Part shown: positions 8,792 to 17,989 of the stretch, piece after piece
How positions within the stretch are numbered: the stretch's first letter is position 1
Layout of the letters: each line of letters starts with the position of its first letter
Assembly: GCF_004137355.1 (NCBI RefSeq)
Contig: NZ_SDVB01000311.1
Span: forward strand, 310,001 to 374,000
From: Ciceribacter ferrooxidans
GTDB taxonomy: Bacteria > Pseudomonadota > Alphaproteobacteria > Rhizobiales > Rhizobiaceae
DNA length: 64,000 nt
Direction of reading: 5' to 3'
The notes under the pieces: generated by a model
Seen by the model: only the letters and a program-made list of their open reading frames with translations
What the model was told of the DNA's origin: nothing
Databases searched by the model: none
Program-made: the position numbers and the translations under genes

Positions 8792-10201
8792 TTATTTCCA
8801 CTCGCGGATGTCGACGAAGTGGCCGGCAACGGCGGCAGCCGCGGCCATGGCGGGCGAGACGAGGTGTGTCCGACCCTTGTAGCCCTGACGACCCTCGAAG
8901 TTGCGGTTGGACGTCGAGGCGCAGCGCTCGCCCGGCTTCAGCCGGTCGTCGTTCATGGCGAGGCACATGGAGCAGCCCGGCTCACGCCATTCGAAGCCGG
9001 CGTCCTTGAAGATCTTGTCGAGGCCCTCGGCTTCCGCCTGTTCCTTGACGAGACCCGAGCCCGGCACGACCATGGCCGAGACGGTCGGCGCCACCTTCTT
9101 GCCTTCCAGCACCTTGGCGGCGGCGCGCAGATCCTCGATGCGACCGTTGGTGCACGAGCCGATGAAGACGCGGTCGATGGCGATGTCGGTCATCTTGGTG
9201 CCCGGCTTCAGGCCCATATAGTCGAGCGCACGCCACTTGGAGGCACGCTTGTTCTCGTCGGCGATCTCGTCCGGATTCGGAACGACGCCCTGGATCGACA
9301 CGACGTCTTCCGGCGAGGAGCCCCAGGAGACGATCGGCGGCAGGTTGGCAGCGTCGAGCACGACGACCTTGTCGAAATGCGCGCCCTCGTCGGTGTGCAG
9401 CGTCTTCCAATAGGCAACCGCCTGGTCCCAGGCCTCGCCCTTCGGCGCGCGCGGCTTGTCCTTGATGTATTCGAAGGTCTTTTCGTCCGGTGCGATCAGG
9501 CCGGCGCGGGCGCCGCCTTCGATCGTCATGTTGCAGACCGTCATGCGGCCTTCCATCGACAGCGAACGGATCGCCTCGCCGGCGAACTCGATGACGTGGC
9601 CGGTGCCGCCGGCGGTGCCGATCTCGCCGATGATGGCGAGAATGATGTCCTTGGCGGTCACGCCTTCCGGGAGCTTCCCGTCGACGCGCACCAGCATGTT
9701 CTTCGCCTTCGACTGGATTAGCGTCTGGGTGGCGAGCACGTGCTCGACTTCCGACGTGCCGATGCCGTGCGCCAGCGCGCCAAAGGCACCATGCGTCGAG
9801 GTGTGGCTGTCGCCACAGACGATGGTCATGCCCGGCAGCGTGAAACCCTGCTCGGGGCCGACGATGTGCACGATGCCCTGGCGCTTGTCGTTCTCGGAAT
9901 AATATTCCACGCCGAACTCGGCGGCGTTGTGCGCCAGCGCCTCGACCTGGATGCGGCTTTCCTCGTTCTTGATGCCGGTATGGCGATCCGGCGTGGTCGG
10001 CACGTTGTGGTCGACGACGGCGAGCGTCTTCTGCGGCGCGTGCACCGTGCGGTGCGCCATGCGCAGGCCTTCGAACGCCTGCGGGCTCGTCACTTCATGG
10101 ACGAGGTGGCGGTCGATGTAGAGAAGACAGGTGCCGTCTTCCTGGCGGTCGACCAGGTGGTCGTCGAAAATCTTGTCGTAGAGGGTCCGGGGTGCGCTCA
10201 T
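8792..10201 (-). CDS. leuC: 3-isopropylmalate dehydratase large subunit
   Basis: LeuC, 469 residues, the [4Fe-4S] aconitase-fold subunit that isomerises 2-isopropylmalate to 3-isopropylmalate in leucine synthesis, together with LeuD (not in this window). The cluster ligands are visible at C350 (GSCTNGR), C410 and C413 (GCSMC). The start [12 protein letters not shown] and length are typical. leuD and leuB are not adjacent, as in other rhizobia where leuC stands alone. Upstream lie a small ORF and a hairpin that might form a leader; downstream a terminator separates it from the phosphatase gene. Confidence 0.97.
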   Translation of the reverse strand: MSAPRTLYDKIFDDHLVDRQEDGTCLLYIDRHLVHEVTSPQAFEGLRMAHRTVHAPQKTLAVVDHNVPTTPDRHTGIKNEESRIQVEALAHNAAEFGVEYYSENDKRQGIVHIVGPEQGFTLPGMTIVCGDSHTSTHGAFGALAHGIGTSEVEHVLATQTLIQSKAKNMLVRVDGKLPEGVTAKDIILAIIGEIGTAGGTGHVIEFAGEAIRSLSMEGRMTVCNMTIEGGARAGLIAPDEKTFEYIKDKPRAPKGEAWDQAVAYWKTLHTDEGAHFDKVVVLDAANLPPIVSWGSSPEDVVSIQGVVPNPDEIADENKRASKWRALDYMGLKPGTKMTDIAIDRVFIGSCTNGRIEDLRAAAKVLEGKKVAPTVSAMVVPGSGLVKEQAEAEGLDKIFKDAGFEWREPGCSMCLAMNDDRLKPGERCASTSNRNFEGRQGYKGRTHLVSPAMAAAAAVAGHFVDIREWK

Positions 10202-10274
10202 GGCTGAAGATCCGTCTGAGTTTTGAAAAGGGAATGCGGGCAGGACGCCGCACGCGCGGCGACGTGGCGAAGGC

Positions 10275-10291
10275 TCAGCCTAGAAGGCTGA
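10275..10291 (-). repeat. 7-bp inverted repeat over the small-ORF stop codon
   Basis: TCAGCCT-AGA-AGGCTGA is a perfect inverted repeat with a 3-base loop. On the minus strand it overlaps the last codons and stop of the small ORF before leuC. There is no T-tract after it, so it is not a plain terminator. Confidence 0.5.
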
Positions 10292-10403
10292 TAAGCGCCC
10301 CGGAGACACGCGCGAAAAAGCGTGCCGGCAGACGCTTGTGGTCCTGCAGCACGTAGATATCAGGCGCGAGGCATCCGAATTTCGATCCCATGGCACGCCT
10401 CAT
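10275..10403 (-). CDS. Possible 42-residue small protein or leader peptide upstream of leuC
   Basis: An ATG at 10403 opens 42 codons ending in TGA at 10275, 73 bases before leuC; a second ATG lies four codons in. A GAGGG at 10415-10419 could serve as a ribosome-binding site. The product begins [15 protein letters not shown] and ends ALISLLG, with six leucines, three of them in the last six residues. A hairpin spans the stop codon. This could be a conserved small protein or a leucine-rich leader for leuC. It is not a homologue of anything I can name. Confidence 0.35.
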   Translation of the reverse strand: MRRAMGSKFGCLAPDIYVLQDHKRLPARFFARVSGALISLLG

Positions 10404-10463
10404 AGCAGTTTCGCCCTCGCCCGGCAATGATTTTGCCACCCGCGCAGTTGCCGTCTCCGGGGC

Positions 10464-11291
10464 TCACCGCTCGCCACTGCCGTGCTCGCGCATGCGCTTT
10501 TCGATCCGCCGCAGCACCAGCGACAGCCCGATGGTCAGCACCAGGTAGACATAGGTGACGATCGAATAGGTCTCGAAGAAGCGGAACGAGCCGGCCGCAT
10601 AGACCTTGGCCATCTGCGTCACGTCGGCGACGCCGAGCACCGAGACGAGCGACGAATCCTTCACCATCGCCACGAAGTCGTTCGACAGGGGTGGAAAGAT
10701 CACCCGGATCGCCTGGGGAAAGACGATCAGCCGGAAGCGCTGGTAGCGGTTGAGTCCGAGCGACATCGCCGCCTCGATCTGCCCCTTGTCGACCGACTGG
10801 AAGCCGGCACGGAAGATCTCGGCGATGAAGGAGGAATAGCCGATCATCAGTGCGATGATCGCCCGCCACATCAGAGAGAGGTCGCGCACCACCATCGGCT
10901 CGAGCCAGCCGGCGGAAACGAGTGGCGAGACCGCCAAGTTGTAGAGCGCGACGAAGGCCGGCGCGCCGACGAAGGCGATGTAGAACAATAGGACCAGGAT
11001 CGGGATGCCGCGGATCACCTCGACATAGAAGCGCGCGATCTGGCGCAGCACCAGGCTGTCCGACAGGCCGAGAAGGGCGATGCAGAGCCCGAGCAGGGTC
11101 GCCAGGAAAAAGGCGACGAGCGTCACGAAGATGGTGACGAACACGCCCTTGCCGACCACGGTGAAGACCTGGGCATAGAGATCGTTGAAGGCGATGACGG
11201 CGGCCAGCGCCAGGCCGATCAGAACGAGGGCGGCCAGCCACCACGGCCGGTCGCCCTTGTCGTCACTGGACGGAAGCGTCTGGAAACCCAT
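10464..11291 (-). CDS. Amino-acid ABC transporter permease (HisM/GlnP type)
   Basis: A 275-residue inner-membrane permease of the polar amino-acid uptake family. Membrane segments begin near residue 20, and the typical start VTIFVTLVAFFLATLLG follows. The EAA loop that docks the ATPase is visible at about 170-190 (IEAAMSLGLNRYQRFRLIVFPQA). It starts 35 bases after the substrate-binding gene and forms an operon with it. No ATP-binding subunit is encoded in the window, so the ATPase must be supplied from elsewhere. The substrate cannot be told from sequence alone. Confidence 0.9.
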   Translation of the reverse strand: MGFQTLPSSDDKGDRPWWLAALVLIGLALAAVIAFNDLYAQVFTVVGKGVFVTIFVTLVAFFLATLLGLCIALLGLSDSLVLRQIARFYVEVIRGIPILVLLFYIAFVGAPAFVALYNLAVSPLVSAGWLEPMVVRDLSLMWRAIIALMIGYSSFIAEIFRAGFQSVDKGQIEAAMSLGLNRYQRFRLIVFPQAIRVIFPPLSNDFVAMVKDSSLVSVLGVADVTQMAKVYAAGSFRFFETYSIVTYVYLVLTIGLSLVLRRIEKRMREHGSGER

Positions 11292-11326
11292 CAGCGCCTC
11301 GCGCCCGCATCAGGATGCATCGAGGA

Positions 11327-12124
11327 TCACTCGCCCATCTTGTAGTCGAGGAACCACTTCTTGTTCAGCCCGTCGATCGTGCCGTCGGCCTTCATCGCGG
11401 CGATCGCCGCATTGACCGGGACGACGAGGTCGGAGCCCTTGGTGAAGATGAAGCCGAAATCCTCCGAACCGAGCGGCCCGCCGACCAGCTTCAGCCCGCC
11501 GTTCGAGGCATCGACATAGCCCTTACCCGCCGTGCCGTCGGTCAGCACCACGTCGACGTCGCCGGCCTTCAGCGCCTGGACGGTCGCGCCGAAGGTCTCG
11601 AACAACTTGATGCGCGGATTGGCCTCGTTGCCGTCCAGCACCTCGTAGACGGCGGTGTAGAAGGGCGTGGTGCCCGGCTGCGCGCCGACCAGCGCGTCCT
11701 CGACGGCGGCGAAGCTCTTGCCGTCGCTGAAACGCGTCTCGTCGCCGCGCACCAGCATGAACTGCTCGGAGCGCATATAGGGGTCGGAGAAGTCGACCTT
11801 CTCCTTGCGGTCGTCCTTGATGGTGATCCCGGTCATGCCGATATTGTACTGGCCGTCCGACACCGCCTGGATCATCGCGTCCCACGAGGTGTTCTGGTAC
11901 TCGACCTTGATGTTCAAACGCTTGGCGATCTCGTTCATCGCGTCGTATTCCCAGCCAATCGCCTGGCCGCTCTTCGGGTCGACGAATTGCAGCGGCGGAT
12001 AGGCGTTCTCGGTCACCACTACGACCGTTCTGCCGCCGAGATCCGGCAGGTCGGCGGCAAAGGTCGACAGGGGCGCGACAACGAGGGCTGCGAGCCCGGC
12101 GAGAAGAGCGCGTCTGGACGGCAT
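11327..12124 (-). CDS. Amino-acid ABC transporter periplasmic substrate-binding protein
   Basis: A 265-residue family-3 solute-binding protein. Start ATG 12124 is preceded by CAGGAGAA; a longer frame to 12211 lacks a signal peptide at its start. Residues 1-23 are a signal peptide (SRRALLAGLAALVV...TFA), whose SRR pair hints at Tat export. The mature protein has the family signature GWEYDAMNEIAKRLNIKVEY near 60-80 and DGTAGKGYV later. It delivers an amino acid to the permease encoded just downstream. It is separated from rplS by a terminator. The ligand is not predictable from what I can see. Confidence 0.9.
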   Translation of the reverse strand: MPSRRALLAGLAALVVAPLSTFAADLPDLGGRTVVVVTENAYPPLQFVDPKSGQAIGWEYDAMNEIAKRLNIKVEYQNTSWDAMIQAVSDGQYNIGMTGITIKDDRKEKVDFSDPYMRSEQFMLVRGDETRFSDGKSFAAVEDALVGAQPGTTPFYTAVYEVLDGNEANPRIKLFETFGATVQALKAGDVDVVLTDGTAGKGYVDASNGGLKLVGGPLGSEDFGFIFTKGSDLVVPVNAAIAAMKADGTIDGLNKKWFLDYKMGE

Positions 12125-12293
12125 CGGTATTCTCCTGAAAATGTGGCAGCGGCAGAGTGTCACAACTTCTTCTGCCCATGCAAGGGCAAGGACGCCCGGC
12201 ATCCGGGACATTGCGCAATTACAGTTCTATGGCGCAGTCGGTACCGCAGAACAGCTTTGCGTCAGGCAAAACGGACCGAAACTACCCGTGAAC

Positions 12294-12331
12294 AAAAAGG
12301 CCGGAGCATCTGTCCCGATGCTCCGGCCTTT
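12294..12331 (-). terminator. Terminator of rplS (hairpin works on both strands)
   Basis: AAAGGCCGGAGCATC, a 6-nt loop and GATGCTCCGGCCTTT make a 15-bp perfect stem, with five Ts (minus strand) running through and past its 3' end. It sits 40 bases after the rplS stop. Confidence 0.9.
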
Positions 12332-12371
12332 CAAATTGAGCAGAACGGCCGAAAGCCGTCCCCGCAGGATG

Positions 12372-12890
12372 TTATTCTGCCGCGCCTTCGGCAGCTGCGG
12401 CCTTTTCAGCGGCCTCGGCAGCAGCCTTCTCGGCAGCCAGAGCCTGGGCAGCTGCGATCTTCTCGGCCTCGATGCGTGCCTTTTCCTCGGCGACCGCCGC
12501 GCGTTCGTTCTCATTGAGCTTGCGAGCACGGGTGCCGGTGTTCTCGACGATACGGGCCGACTTGCCGCGACGATCGCGCAGGTAGTAGAGCTTGGCGCGA
12601 CGAACCTTACCACGACGGACAACTTCGACGCTGTCGACGAGCGGCGAGTAAACCGGGAATACGCGCTCGACGCCTTCGCCGTAAGAGATCTTGCGAACCG
12701 TGAAGCTCTCGTTGATGCCGGCGCCCGAACGAGCGATGCACACGCCTTCATAAGCCTGTACGCGGGTACGGTTGCCTTCCTTGACGGTAACGTTGACGCG
12801 CAACGTGTCGCCCGGGGAGAATTCCGGAAGCTTGCGCTTGGCTTCGATCTTGGCGGCCTGTTCGGCTTCCAACTGCTGAATGATGTTCAT
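12372..12890 (-). CDS. rplS: 50S ribosomal protein L19
   Basis: L19, 172 residues, from ATG 12890 ([11 protein letters not shown]). The conserved core (about 1-115) contains [16 protein letters not shown] and the final [11 protein letters not shown]. The last 45 residues or so are an alanine/glutamate-rich tail ([18 protein letters not shown]) absent from E. coli L19 (115 residues) but seen in alphaproteobacterial L19. L19 sits at the 30S-50S interface. It normally ends the rpsP-rimM-trmD-rplS operon; here a gene on the opposite strand separates it from trmD, so it needs its own promoter. Confidence 0.97.
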   Translation of the reverse strand: MNIIQQLEAEQAAKIEAKRKLPEFSPGDTLRVNVTVKEGNRTRVQAYEGVCIARSGAGINESFTVRKISYGEGVERVFPVYSPLVDSVEVVRRGKVRRAKLYYLRDRRGKSARIVENTGTRARKLNENERAAVAEEKARIEAEKIAAAQALAAEKAAAEAAEKAAAAEGAAE

Positions 12891-13155
12891 GTCTAACCTC
12901 GATTTCTTCTGAAACGGCCAGAGCGCTCGACGATGATTCCTTGGTCGTGCCTCGGAATATTGACCCCGGAGGATCTGAGCGGATACGCGGTCCTTTGTTT
13001 GCTGGCAGACGGGCAGAAGCCCATTTCCGCGCGTGCCATTACACGAAACAAACCTGGTTGTCACCCCCTGCAGCCTCATTTGTCCTTTCCGGGCGAGCTT
13101 GTCGGCGGCGACGAGAACGAATATGCATGCCACCTGCCTCTGGAGGAGTGATATC

Positions 13156-13902
13156 GTGAGCCTGGCCGTCGTTTTGCTTCTGTTCGTCGCCGGTTTCCTT
13201 TCGGGGGTGGTCAATGCCATCGCCGGCGGCGGTACGTTTCTGACCTTCGGAGCCATGACACTCGCCGGTCTTCCACCAATTGCCGCTAACGCGACCTCGT
13301 CAATCACTCAGTTCCCTGGCTACATCACCTCGACACTTGCGTATCTGCGCGAACTGAGAGCGATTGGAAAAGGTGCGGTCGCGCTGGCGCTCGTCTCGGC
13401 AGCAGGTTCCCTTGGCGGCGCACTCTTCCTCGTTTCGCTATCGAATCCTGCTTTCAGGGCTATGGTCCCGTGGCTGCTGATTGCAGCGACTGCGATCTTT
13501 GCCGCGGGACCCAAGCTTCGACCGAAAAACGCGGGTGAGAGCCATCCCGCGAGCCCTCTCGGTCTTGCGCTGCAAACGGCAACGTCCTTCTATGGAGGTT
13601 TCTTCGGCGCCGGCATGGGCATTATGATGCTCGCCTCGCTGGGACTTGCCAGCGGCGGCGATTATCATCGTCTAAACGCACTGAAGAACTTCCTCTCGAT
13701 CGTGATCGCCGCAGTGGCAATCATCGTCTTTACGTCTGCCGGCGCAATTTCGTGGCTCCACGCCGCCATCATGGTGCCTGCTGTAGCGCTGGGCGGATAT
13801 GCCGGCGTCGGTGTCGCCAGACGTGCTCCTCAGACGCTGCTGCGCTGGACCGTCGTGGTTCTGGGACTGATGCTCGCCGGCTATTACTTCTTCACCGGCT
13901 GA
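13156..13902 (+). CDS. TSUP-family (TauE/SafE) membrane transporter
   Basis: A 248-residue integral membrane protein. The start GTG 13156 is chosen for the strong TGGAGGAG at 13141-13148; the frame runs back to 13033 without family sequence. The N-terminal repeat carries the TSUP hallmark ([21 protein letters not shown]) and a second repeat recurs near 140-170 ([15 protein letters not shown]). The family exports sulfite, sulfoacetate and other organic anions; the substrate here is unknown. It lies on the plus strand between rplS and trmD and overlaps the 3' end of trmD by 19 bases tail to tail. Confidence 0.85.
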   Translation: MSLAVVLLLFVAGFLSGVVNAIAGGGTFLTFGAMTLAGLPPIAANATSSITQFPGYITSTLAYLRELRAIGKGAVALALVSAAGSLGGALFLVSLSNPAFRAMVPWLLIAATAIFAAGPKLRPKNAGESHPASPLGLALQTATSFYGGFFGAGMGIMMLASLGLASGGDYHRLNALKNFLSIVIAAVAIIVFTSAGAISWLHAAIMVPAVALGGYAGVGVARRAPQTLLRWTVVVLGLMLAGYYFFTG

Positions 13903-14588
13903 GATGCGGCATCGGTAGCCAGAAGGTCCGCTCGCCTTTCCTTCGTGAGGGCAAGCGCCTGTTCGTGGCGCCACTTCTCGATTGCGCCGTGATTGCCCGA
14001 CGTCAGCACCGCGGGGATTTCTCGCCCCTCGAACTCCTGAGGGCGGGTATATTGCGGATGCTCCAGGAGACCGCCTTCGAAGCTCTCGTGGACCCCGGAT
14101 AGCTCGTTGCCCATCACCCCCGGTAGAATGCGGACAACAGCGTCGAGAACGACAAGCGCCGCCGGCTCCCCTCCCGAGAGGATATAGTCGCCAATCGAGA
14201 CTTCTTCGAGACCGCGAGCTTCGATCACGCGTTGGTCGACACCTTCAAAACGGCCGCAGACGATCACAATGCCTTCGCCCGAGGCGAGCTCCCTTACCCG
14301 TCGTTGTGTCAGCGGCCGGCCTCTCGGACTCATCAACAACCTCGGGCGGTCATCCTTCGCCACGTCGTCGATCGCTCGCGCCAGCACATCCGGCTTGAGC
14401 ACCATGCCCGCACCACCGCCGGCCGGCGTGTCGTCGACCGTCCGGTGCCGGTCGATCGCGAAGTCGCGAATCTGAACGGTTTCCATCGTCCATTGGCCAC
14501 GCTGCAGGGCGCGGCCAGCGAGCGAAAAACCGAGATGACCCGGGAACATTTCGGGGTAGAGGGTAAGGATCGTCGCTCGAAAGCCCAT
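13884..14588 (-). CDS. trmD: tRNA (guanine-N1-)-methyltransferase
   Basis: TrmD, 234 residues, SPOUT-class enzyme that makes m1G37 in tRNA and prevents +1 frameshifting. The start [17 protein letters not shown] is typical. The trefoil-knot SAM site is visible ([12 protein letters not shown] near 85-96, [10 protein letters not shown] near 110 and [13 protein letters not shown] near 130), as is the PAGGGAGMV segment near 55-61. The start lies 10 bases after the rimM stop, so they are cotranscribed. The last 19 bases overlap the convergent TSUP gene. Confidence 0.97.
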   Translation of the reverse strand: MGFRATILTLYPEMFPGHLGFSLAGRALQRGQWTMETVQIRDFAIDRHRTVDDTPAGGGAGMVLKPDVLARAIDDVAKDDRPRLLMSPRGRPLTQRRVRELASGEGIVIVCGRFEGVDQRVIEARGLEEVSIGDYILSGGEPAALVVLDAVVRILPGVMGNELSGVHESFEGGLLEHPQYTRPQEFEGREIPAVLTSGNHGAIEKWRHEQALALTKERRADLLATDAASQPVKK

Positions 14589-14598
14589 GCGCAGCCGC

Positions 14599-15168
14599 TC
14601 ACCCTTCGACCGAGCCGTCGGAACCAGGCCCCTTTTTACGCGGCTTGCTCTCCTCCTCGAGGCCGGCCGCTACGGGATCGATTAACAGACGACCGCTCTC
14701 GAGGTCTATTTCGAGCACCGCTGTCTCCGAAAACGGGATGAGGACGGGCCGTTTGCCCGGTCCCTTGATTTCCAGTAGGTCACCCGCCCCGAAGTCGAAA
14801 ACCGCAGACACGGCGCCATAATGCTTTCCGTCGCCGTCGTAAACGTCGAGTCCTTCAAGGTCAGCGTAATAGAACTCGTCATCGTCGAGTTCGCCGTCGG
14901 GAAGCGCTTCCCGCTCAATATAAAGATCGAGTCCATTCAGCGCCTCGGCGGCATTGCGGTCGTTGATGCCTCGGAATCGCACCACCACGACGTTCTTGGC
15001 CTCGCGAATCTCGAGTATCTCGAAAACGCGGCCATCCAGACTGCGGAGATTGCCGTAATCGCCTAGAGCGATCGGGTCGGCGGTATAGGCTCTGACGCGG
15101 ACCTCTCCCCTTAGCCCCTGGGCAGCTCCAACAGTAGCCATCAGAACGGGATTCTTGAGGGTGGTCAT
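14599..15168 (-). CDS. rimM: Ribosome maturation factor RimM
   Basis: RimM, 189 residues from ATG 15168 ([25 protein letters not shown]). It binds S19 and helps 30S head assembly. The N-terminal beta-barrel (about 8-90) has [12 protein letters not shown], and the PRC-barrel (about 95-170) has [16 protein letters not shown] and [16 protein letters not shown]. The C-terminal tail is rich in charged residues. Placed between rpsP and trmD, in the canonical order. The ribosome-binding site is weak (GGCGAG), and the frame remains open upstream to 15249, but no family sequence lies there. Confidence 0.95.
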   Translation of the reverse strand: MTTLKNPVLMATVGAAQGLRGEVRVRAYTADPIALGDYGNLRSLDGRVFEILEIREAKNVVVVRFRGINDRNAAEALNGLDLYIEREALPDGELDDDEFYYADLEGLDVYDGDGKHYGAVSAVFDFGAGDLLEIKGPGKRPVLIPFSETAVLEIDLESGRLLIDPVAAGLEEESKPRKKGPGSDGSVEG

Positions 15169-15285
15169 GGGTACTCGCCATCCAAGATCGTCGACATGCC
15201 GCCTTTTTAGGACGAAGCATGGCGAAAAGAAACGAAAAACGGGCGGCAAGATACTGCCGCCCGTCGGACTTCAAAGGAATGGAAA

Positions 15286-15663
15286 TTATTCCGCGGCGCT
15301 CGCTTCGGCAGCAGCGGCGGCAGCCTCGGCGGCCTTCATTTCCTTTTCCTTGATGCGCTCGAGAGCCTTCTTGCCGGGCTTTGCCTTTTCCGGGTTGTTG
15401 CGGGCATCGCGGGTGGCGAGGCCGGCTTCAGCCATGAAGCGCAGAACGCGATCGGTCGGCTGGGCGCCCTTTGCAACCCATTCCTTGATGCGTTCGACGT
15501 TCAGTTCGATGCGCTTCTCGCTGTCCTTCGGAAGCATCGGGTTCCATGCGCCGACCTTTTCGAGGAAACGGCCGTCACGGGGCGAACGGGCGTCGGCAAC
15601 GACGATCTGGTAGTACGGACGCTTCTTGGAACCGCCACGGGCGAGACGAATTTTCAGTGCCAT
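15286..15663 (-). CDS. rpsP: 30S ribosomal protein S16
   Basis: S16, 125 residues, start ATG 15663 preceded by AAGGAG. The core [24 protein letters not shown] and the [14 protein letters not shown] motif identify it. The last 40 residues form an Ala/Glu/Lys tail ([19 protein letters not shown]) longer than E. coli S16 (82 residues), as in other alphaproteobacteria. S16 is a primary 30S assembly protein. It lies 37 bases after the chorismate mutase gene and 117 bases before rimM. Confidence 0.97.
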   Translation of the reverse strand: MALKIRLARGGSKKRPYYQIVVADARSPRDGRFLEKVGAWNPMLPKDSEKRIELNVERIKEWVAKGAQPTDRVLRFMAEAGLATRDARNNPEKAKPGKKALERIKEKEMKAAEAAAAAAEASAAE

Positions 15664-15700
15664 TTCTTTACTCCTTGGGCTTTTCTTTTCCGCCGACTGT

Positions 15701-16021
15701 TCAGGCGGTTTTTTCCGAATTGCTGCCGATGTCGGCAGCAATTGCTTCATGATGCCGGATAACTTCCCTGATGATGAAATTCAGGAACTTTTCTGCGAAA
15801 TCCGGATCCAGATGGGCGTCCTGCGCCAGGCGGCGAAGACGTTCGATCTGGTATTCCTCGCGCGCCGGATCGGCCGGCGGCAAATCGTATTGAGCCTTGA
15901 GAACGCCGACCGCCTTCGTGCAACGAAAGCGTTCGGCGAGCATATGCACGAGAGCGGCGTCGATGTTGTCGATCGACTGGCGGTAGCTTGCGAGCTGTTC
16001 CTTGACGTGTGGAGCGATCAT
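15701..16021 (-). CDS. Chorismate mutase (AroQ class)
   Basis: A 106-residue all-helical AroQ-type chorismate mutase, which turns chorismate into prephenate for Phe/Tyr synthesis. It has the family pattern: a first helix with [23 protein letters not shown], the [13 protein letters not shown] segment, [12 protein letters not shown], and a last helix with [15 protein letters not shown] use ATG 16021; GTG 16039, overlapping the ffh stop by 4 bp, is an equally possible start that adds six residues. It sits between ffh and rpsP on one strand, a usual rhizobial arrangement. Confidence 0.88.
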   Translation of the reverse strand: MIAPHVKEQLASYRQSIDNIDAALVHMLAERFRCTKAVGVLKAQYDLPPADPAREEYQIERLRRLAQDAHLDPDFAEKFLNFIIREVIRHHEAIAADIGSNSEKTA

Positions 16022-16035
16022 GGTGATGTCTCGTC

Positions 16036-17589
16036 TCACTTCTTCTTCGGCAATCCGGGAAGGCCCGGGAACCCGCCACCGAGGCCGGGGAGCTTTCCGC
16101 CCAGTCCCGGCAATCCGCCACCAAGCCCCGGTAGTGCACCCGGCTTGATCCCAGCCGCTTCCGCCTGCTTGGCCAGTGCTTCGATCTGCTTCGGATCCAT
16201 GCTCGACAGATCCGGCATCCCGCCCATGCCGCCGAGCCCCATCTTGGAGGCCAAGCCGCCCATCATCTGCTTCATCATGCCGCCACCTTTCTTGCCGCCC
16301 ATCATTTTCATCATGTCGGCCATCTGACGGTGCATTTTCAGGAGCTTGTTGATTTCGGCGGCATCCGTGCCGGAGCCGGCGGCGATGCGCTTCTTGCGGG
16401 AGTGCTTCAGAATATCAGGATTGGCTCGCTCGGCCTTGGTCATCGACTGGATGATGGCGATCTGGCGGCCGAACAGCTTGTCGTTCAGCCCGGCGGCGGC
16501 CATCTTGTCCTTCATGCCGGCCATGCCGGGCATAAGACCCATGATGCCGCCCATGCCGCCCATCTTCTGCATCTGGCGCAGCTGATCTGCGAGATCGTCG
16601 AGGTCGAATTTACCCTTGGCCATCTTGGCGGCCATGGCGGCTGCCTTCTCGGCGTCGATGTTCTCCGCCGCCTTCTCGACCAGCGAAACGATGTCGCCCA
16701 TGCCGAGGATGCGGTCGGCGATGCGGCGCGGATGGAACTCCTCGAGCTCCGTCATCTTTTCGCCGACGCCGATCAGCTTGATCGGCTTGCCGGTGACGGC
16801 GCGCATCGAAAGCGCGGCACCGCCGCGACCATCGCCATCCATGCGGGTCAGAACGAGGCCCGTAATGCCGACGCGTTCGTCGAAATTGCGGGCGAGATTG
16901 ACGGCATCCTGACCAGTCAGCGCATCAGCAACAAGAAGGATCTCGTGCGGCTTGGACCTGGCCTTGATCTCAGCCATCTCGACCATCAAGGGTTCGTCGA
17001 TATGCGTGCGGCCGGCCGTGTCGAGGATGACGACGTCATGGCCGCCGAGCTTGGCGGCCTGCACGGCGCGGCTTGCGATATCGGTCGGCGATTGGCCGGC
17101 AATGATCGGCAACACGTCGATGCCGGTCTGCACCCCGAGCTGGCGCAGCTGTTCCTGGGCAGCCGGACGACGCGTGTCCAGCGAGGCCATCAGGACCTTT
17201 TTCTTCTCGCGATCGGTCAGACGCTTGGCGATCTTGCCCGTGGTCGTGGTCTTGCCGGAGCCTTGCAGGCCGACCATCATGACGACGACGGGAGCCGGCG
17301 CATTGAGATCGATCGAAACCCCCTCGGAGCCCAGCATTTCGATGAGTTCGTCGTGAACGATCTTGACGACCATCTGCCCGGGCTTGATCGACTTGAGCAC
17401 CGCGGCGCCGACAGCCTTTTCGCGAACCCTATCGGTGAAGGAGCGCACGACCTCGAGCGCTACGTCCGCCTCCAGAAGCGCACGACGCACCTCGCGCAGC
17501 GCGGCGGAGACATCCGCTTCGGACAATGCGCCACGGCCGGTCAGTCCATTCAGGATGGATCCAAGGCGGTCCTGGAGGTTTTCAAACAT
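16036..17589 (-). CDS. ffh: Signal recognition particle protein Ffh (SRP54)
   Basis: Ffh, 517 residues from ATG 17589, preceded by AAGGAAGAG. Domain order is N (1-90), GTPase G (G1 GLQGSGKTTT near 107-116, DTAGR near 190, TRMDGDGRGG near 248-257) and Met-rich M domain (about 325-450), which binds signal peptides and 4.5S RNA. The C-terminus continues with about 60 residues including repeats of the form LPGLGGG and ends in KKK. It targets membrane proteins with FtsY, encoded 3 kb away on the plus strand. It heads the minus-strand ffh-aroQ-rpsP-rimM-trmD block. Confidence 0.97.
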   Translation of the reverse strand: MFENLQDRLGSILNGLTGRGALSEADVSAALREVRRALLEADVALEVVRSFTDRVREKAVGAAVLKSIKPGQMVVKIVHDELIEMLGSEGVSIDLNAPAPVVVMMVGLQGSGKTTTTGKIAKRLTDREKKKVLMASLDTRRPAAQEQLRQLGVQTGIDVLPIIAGQSPTDIASRAVQAAKLGGHDVVILDTAGRTHIDEPLMVEMAEIKARSKPHEILLVADALTGQDAVNLARNFDERVGITGLVLTRMDGDGRGGAALSMRAVTGKPIKLIGVGEKMTELEEFHPRRIADRILGMGDIVSLVEKAAENIDAEKAAAMAAKMAKGKFDLDDLADQLRQMQKMGGMGGIMGLMPGMAGMKDKMAAAGLNDKLFGRQIAIIQSMTKAERANPDILKHSRKKRIAAGSGTDAAEINKLLKMHRQMADMMKMMGGKKGGGMMKQMMGGLASKMGLGGMGGMPDLSSMDPKQIEALAKQAEAAGIKPGALPGLGGGLPGLGGKLPGLGGGFPGLPGLPKKK

Positions 17590-17989
17590 CGGCTCTTCCT
17601 TATCGTTTCGGTTTCGTCGCGAGTTACCGAAACGTTGGTCTTTTCTCCATCGAAGACAAGACGCAAAACCAAAAAGCACCCGAGGGCGCAACGCGCTGTC
17701 GGGTGTTGACCTCCGGGATCTCTTTATACCTTGGCGGGTCCCGGTCGGCGGCTCGGAGTCTCAATCTCGTCGCAGATTTGCGGGCGATAAACAGGAAAAC
17801 CGCGCCGGAGTCAAGTATTTCAGCCCCCACTTGACGAACGGCCCCCTCGAATCCGCACGCACCCCCTTTTTTTGGCCGTACCGGACAGCGACAGTTCATT
17901 CCAGCAAGGCTCCGGCCGATCATGAAGCACACTGGTAATTCCGGCGCTTTTCCGCCATATAAGCGGCGACAACCATCGAAAGTATCAGC
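17590..17989. other. 400-base divergent intergenic region between ffh and dapF
   Basis: Neither strand holds a convincing gene. It must carry the promoters of ffh (minus) and dapF (plus). I see a run of eight Ts near 17867-17874 and a CATATAAG near 17957 that might be a -10 for dapF, but no well-spaced -35. No RNA gene is recognised. Confidence 0.4.

Noticed and set aside
17860-17880. Run of Ts upstream of dapF, considered as a terminator or small RNA 3' end
   Set aside because: No stem of useful length precedes it on the plus strand.
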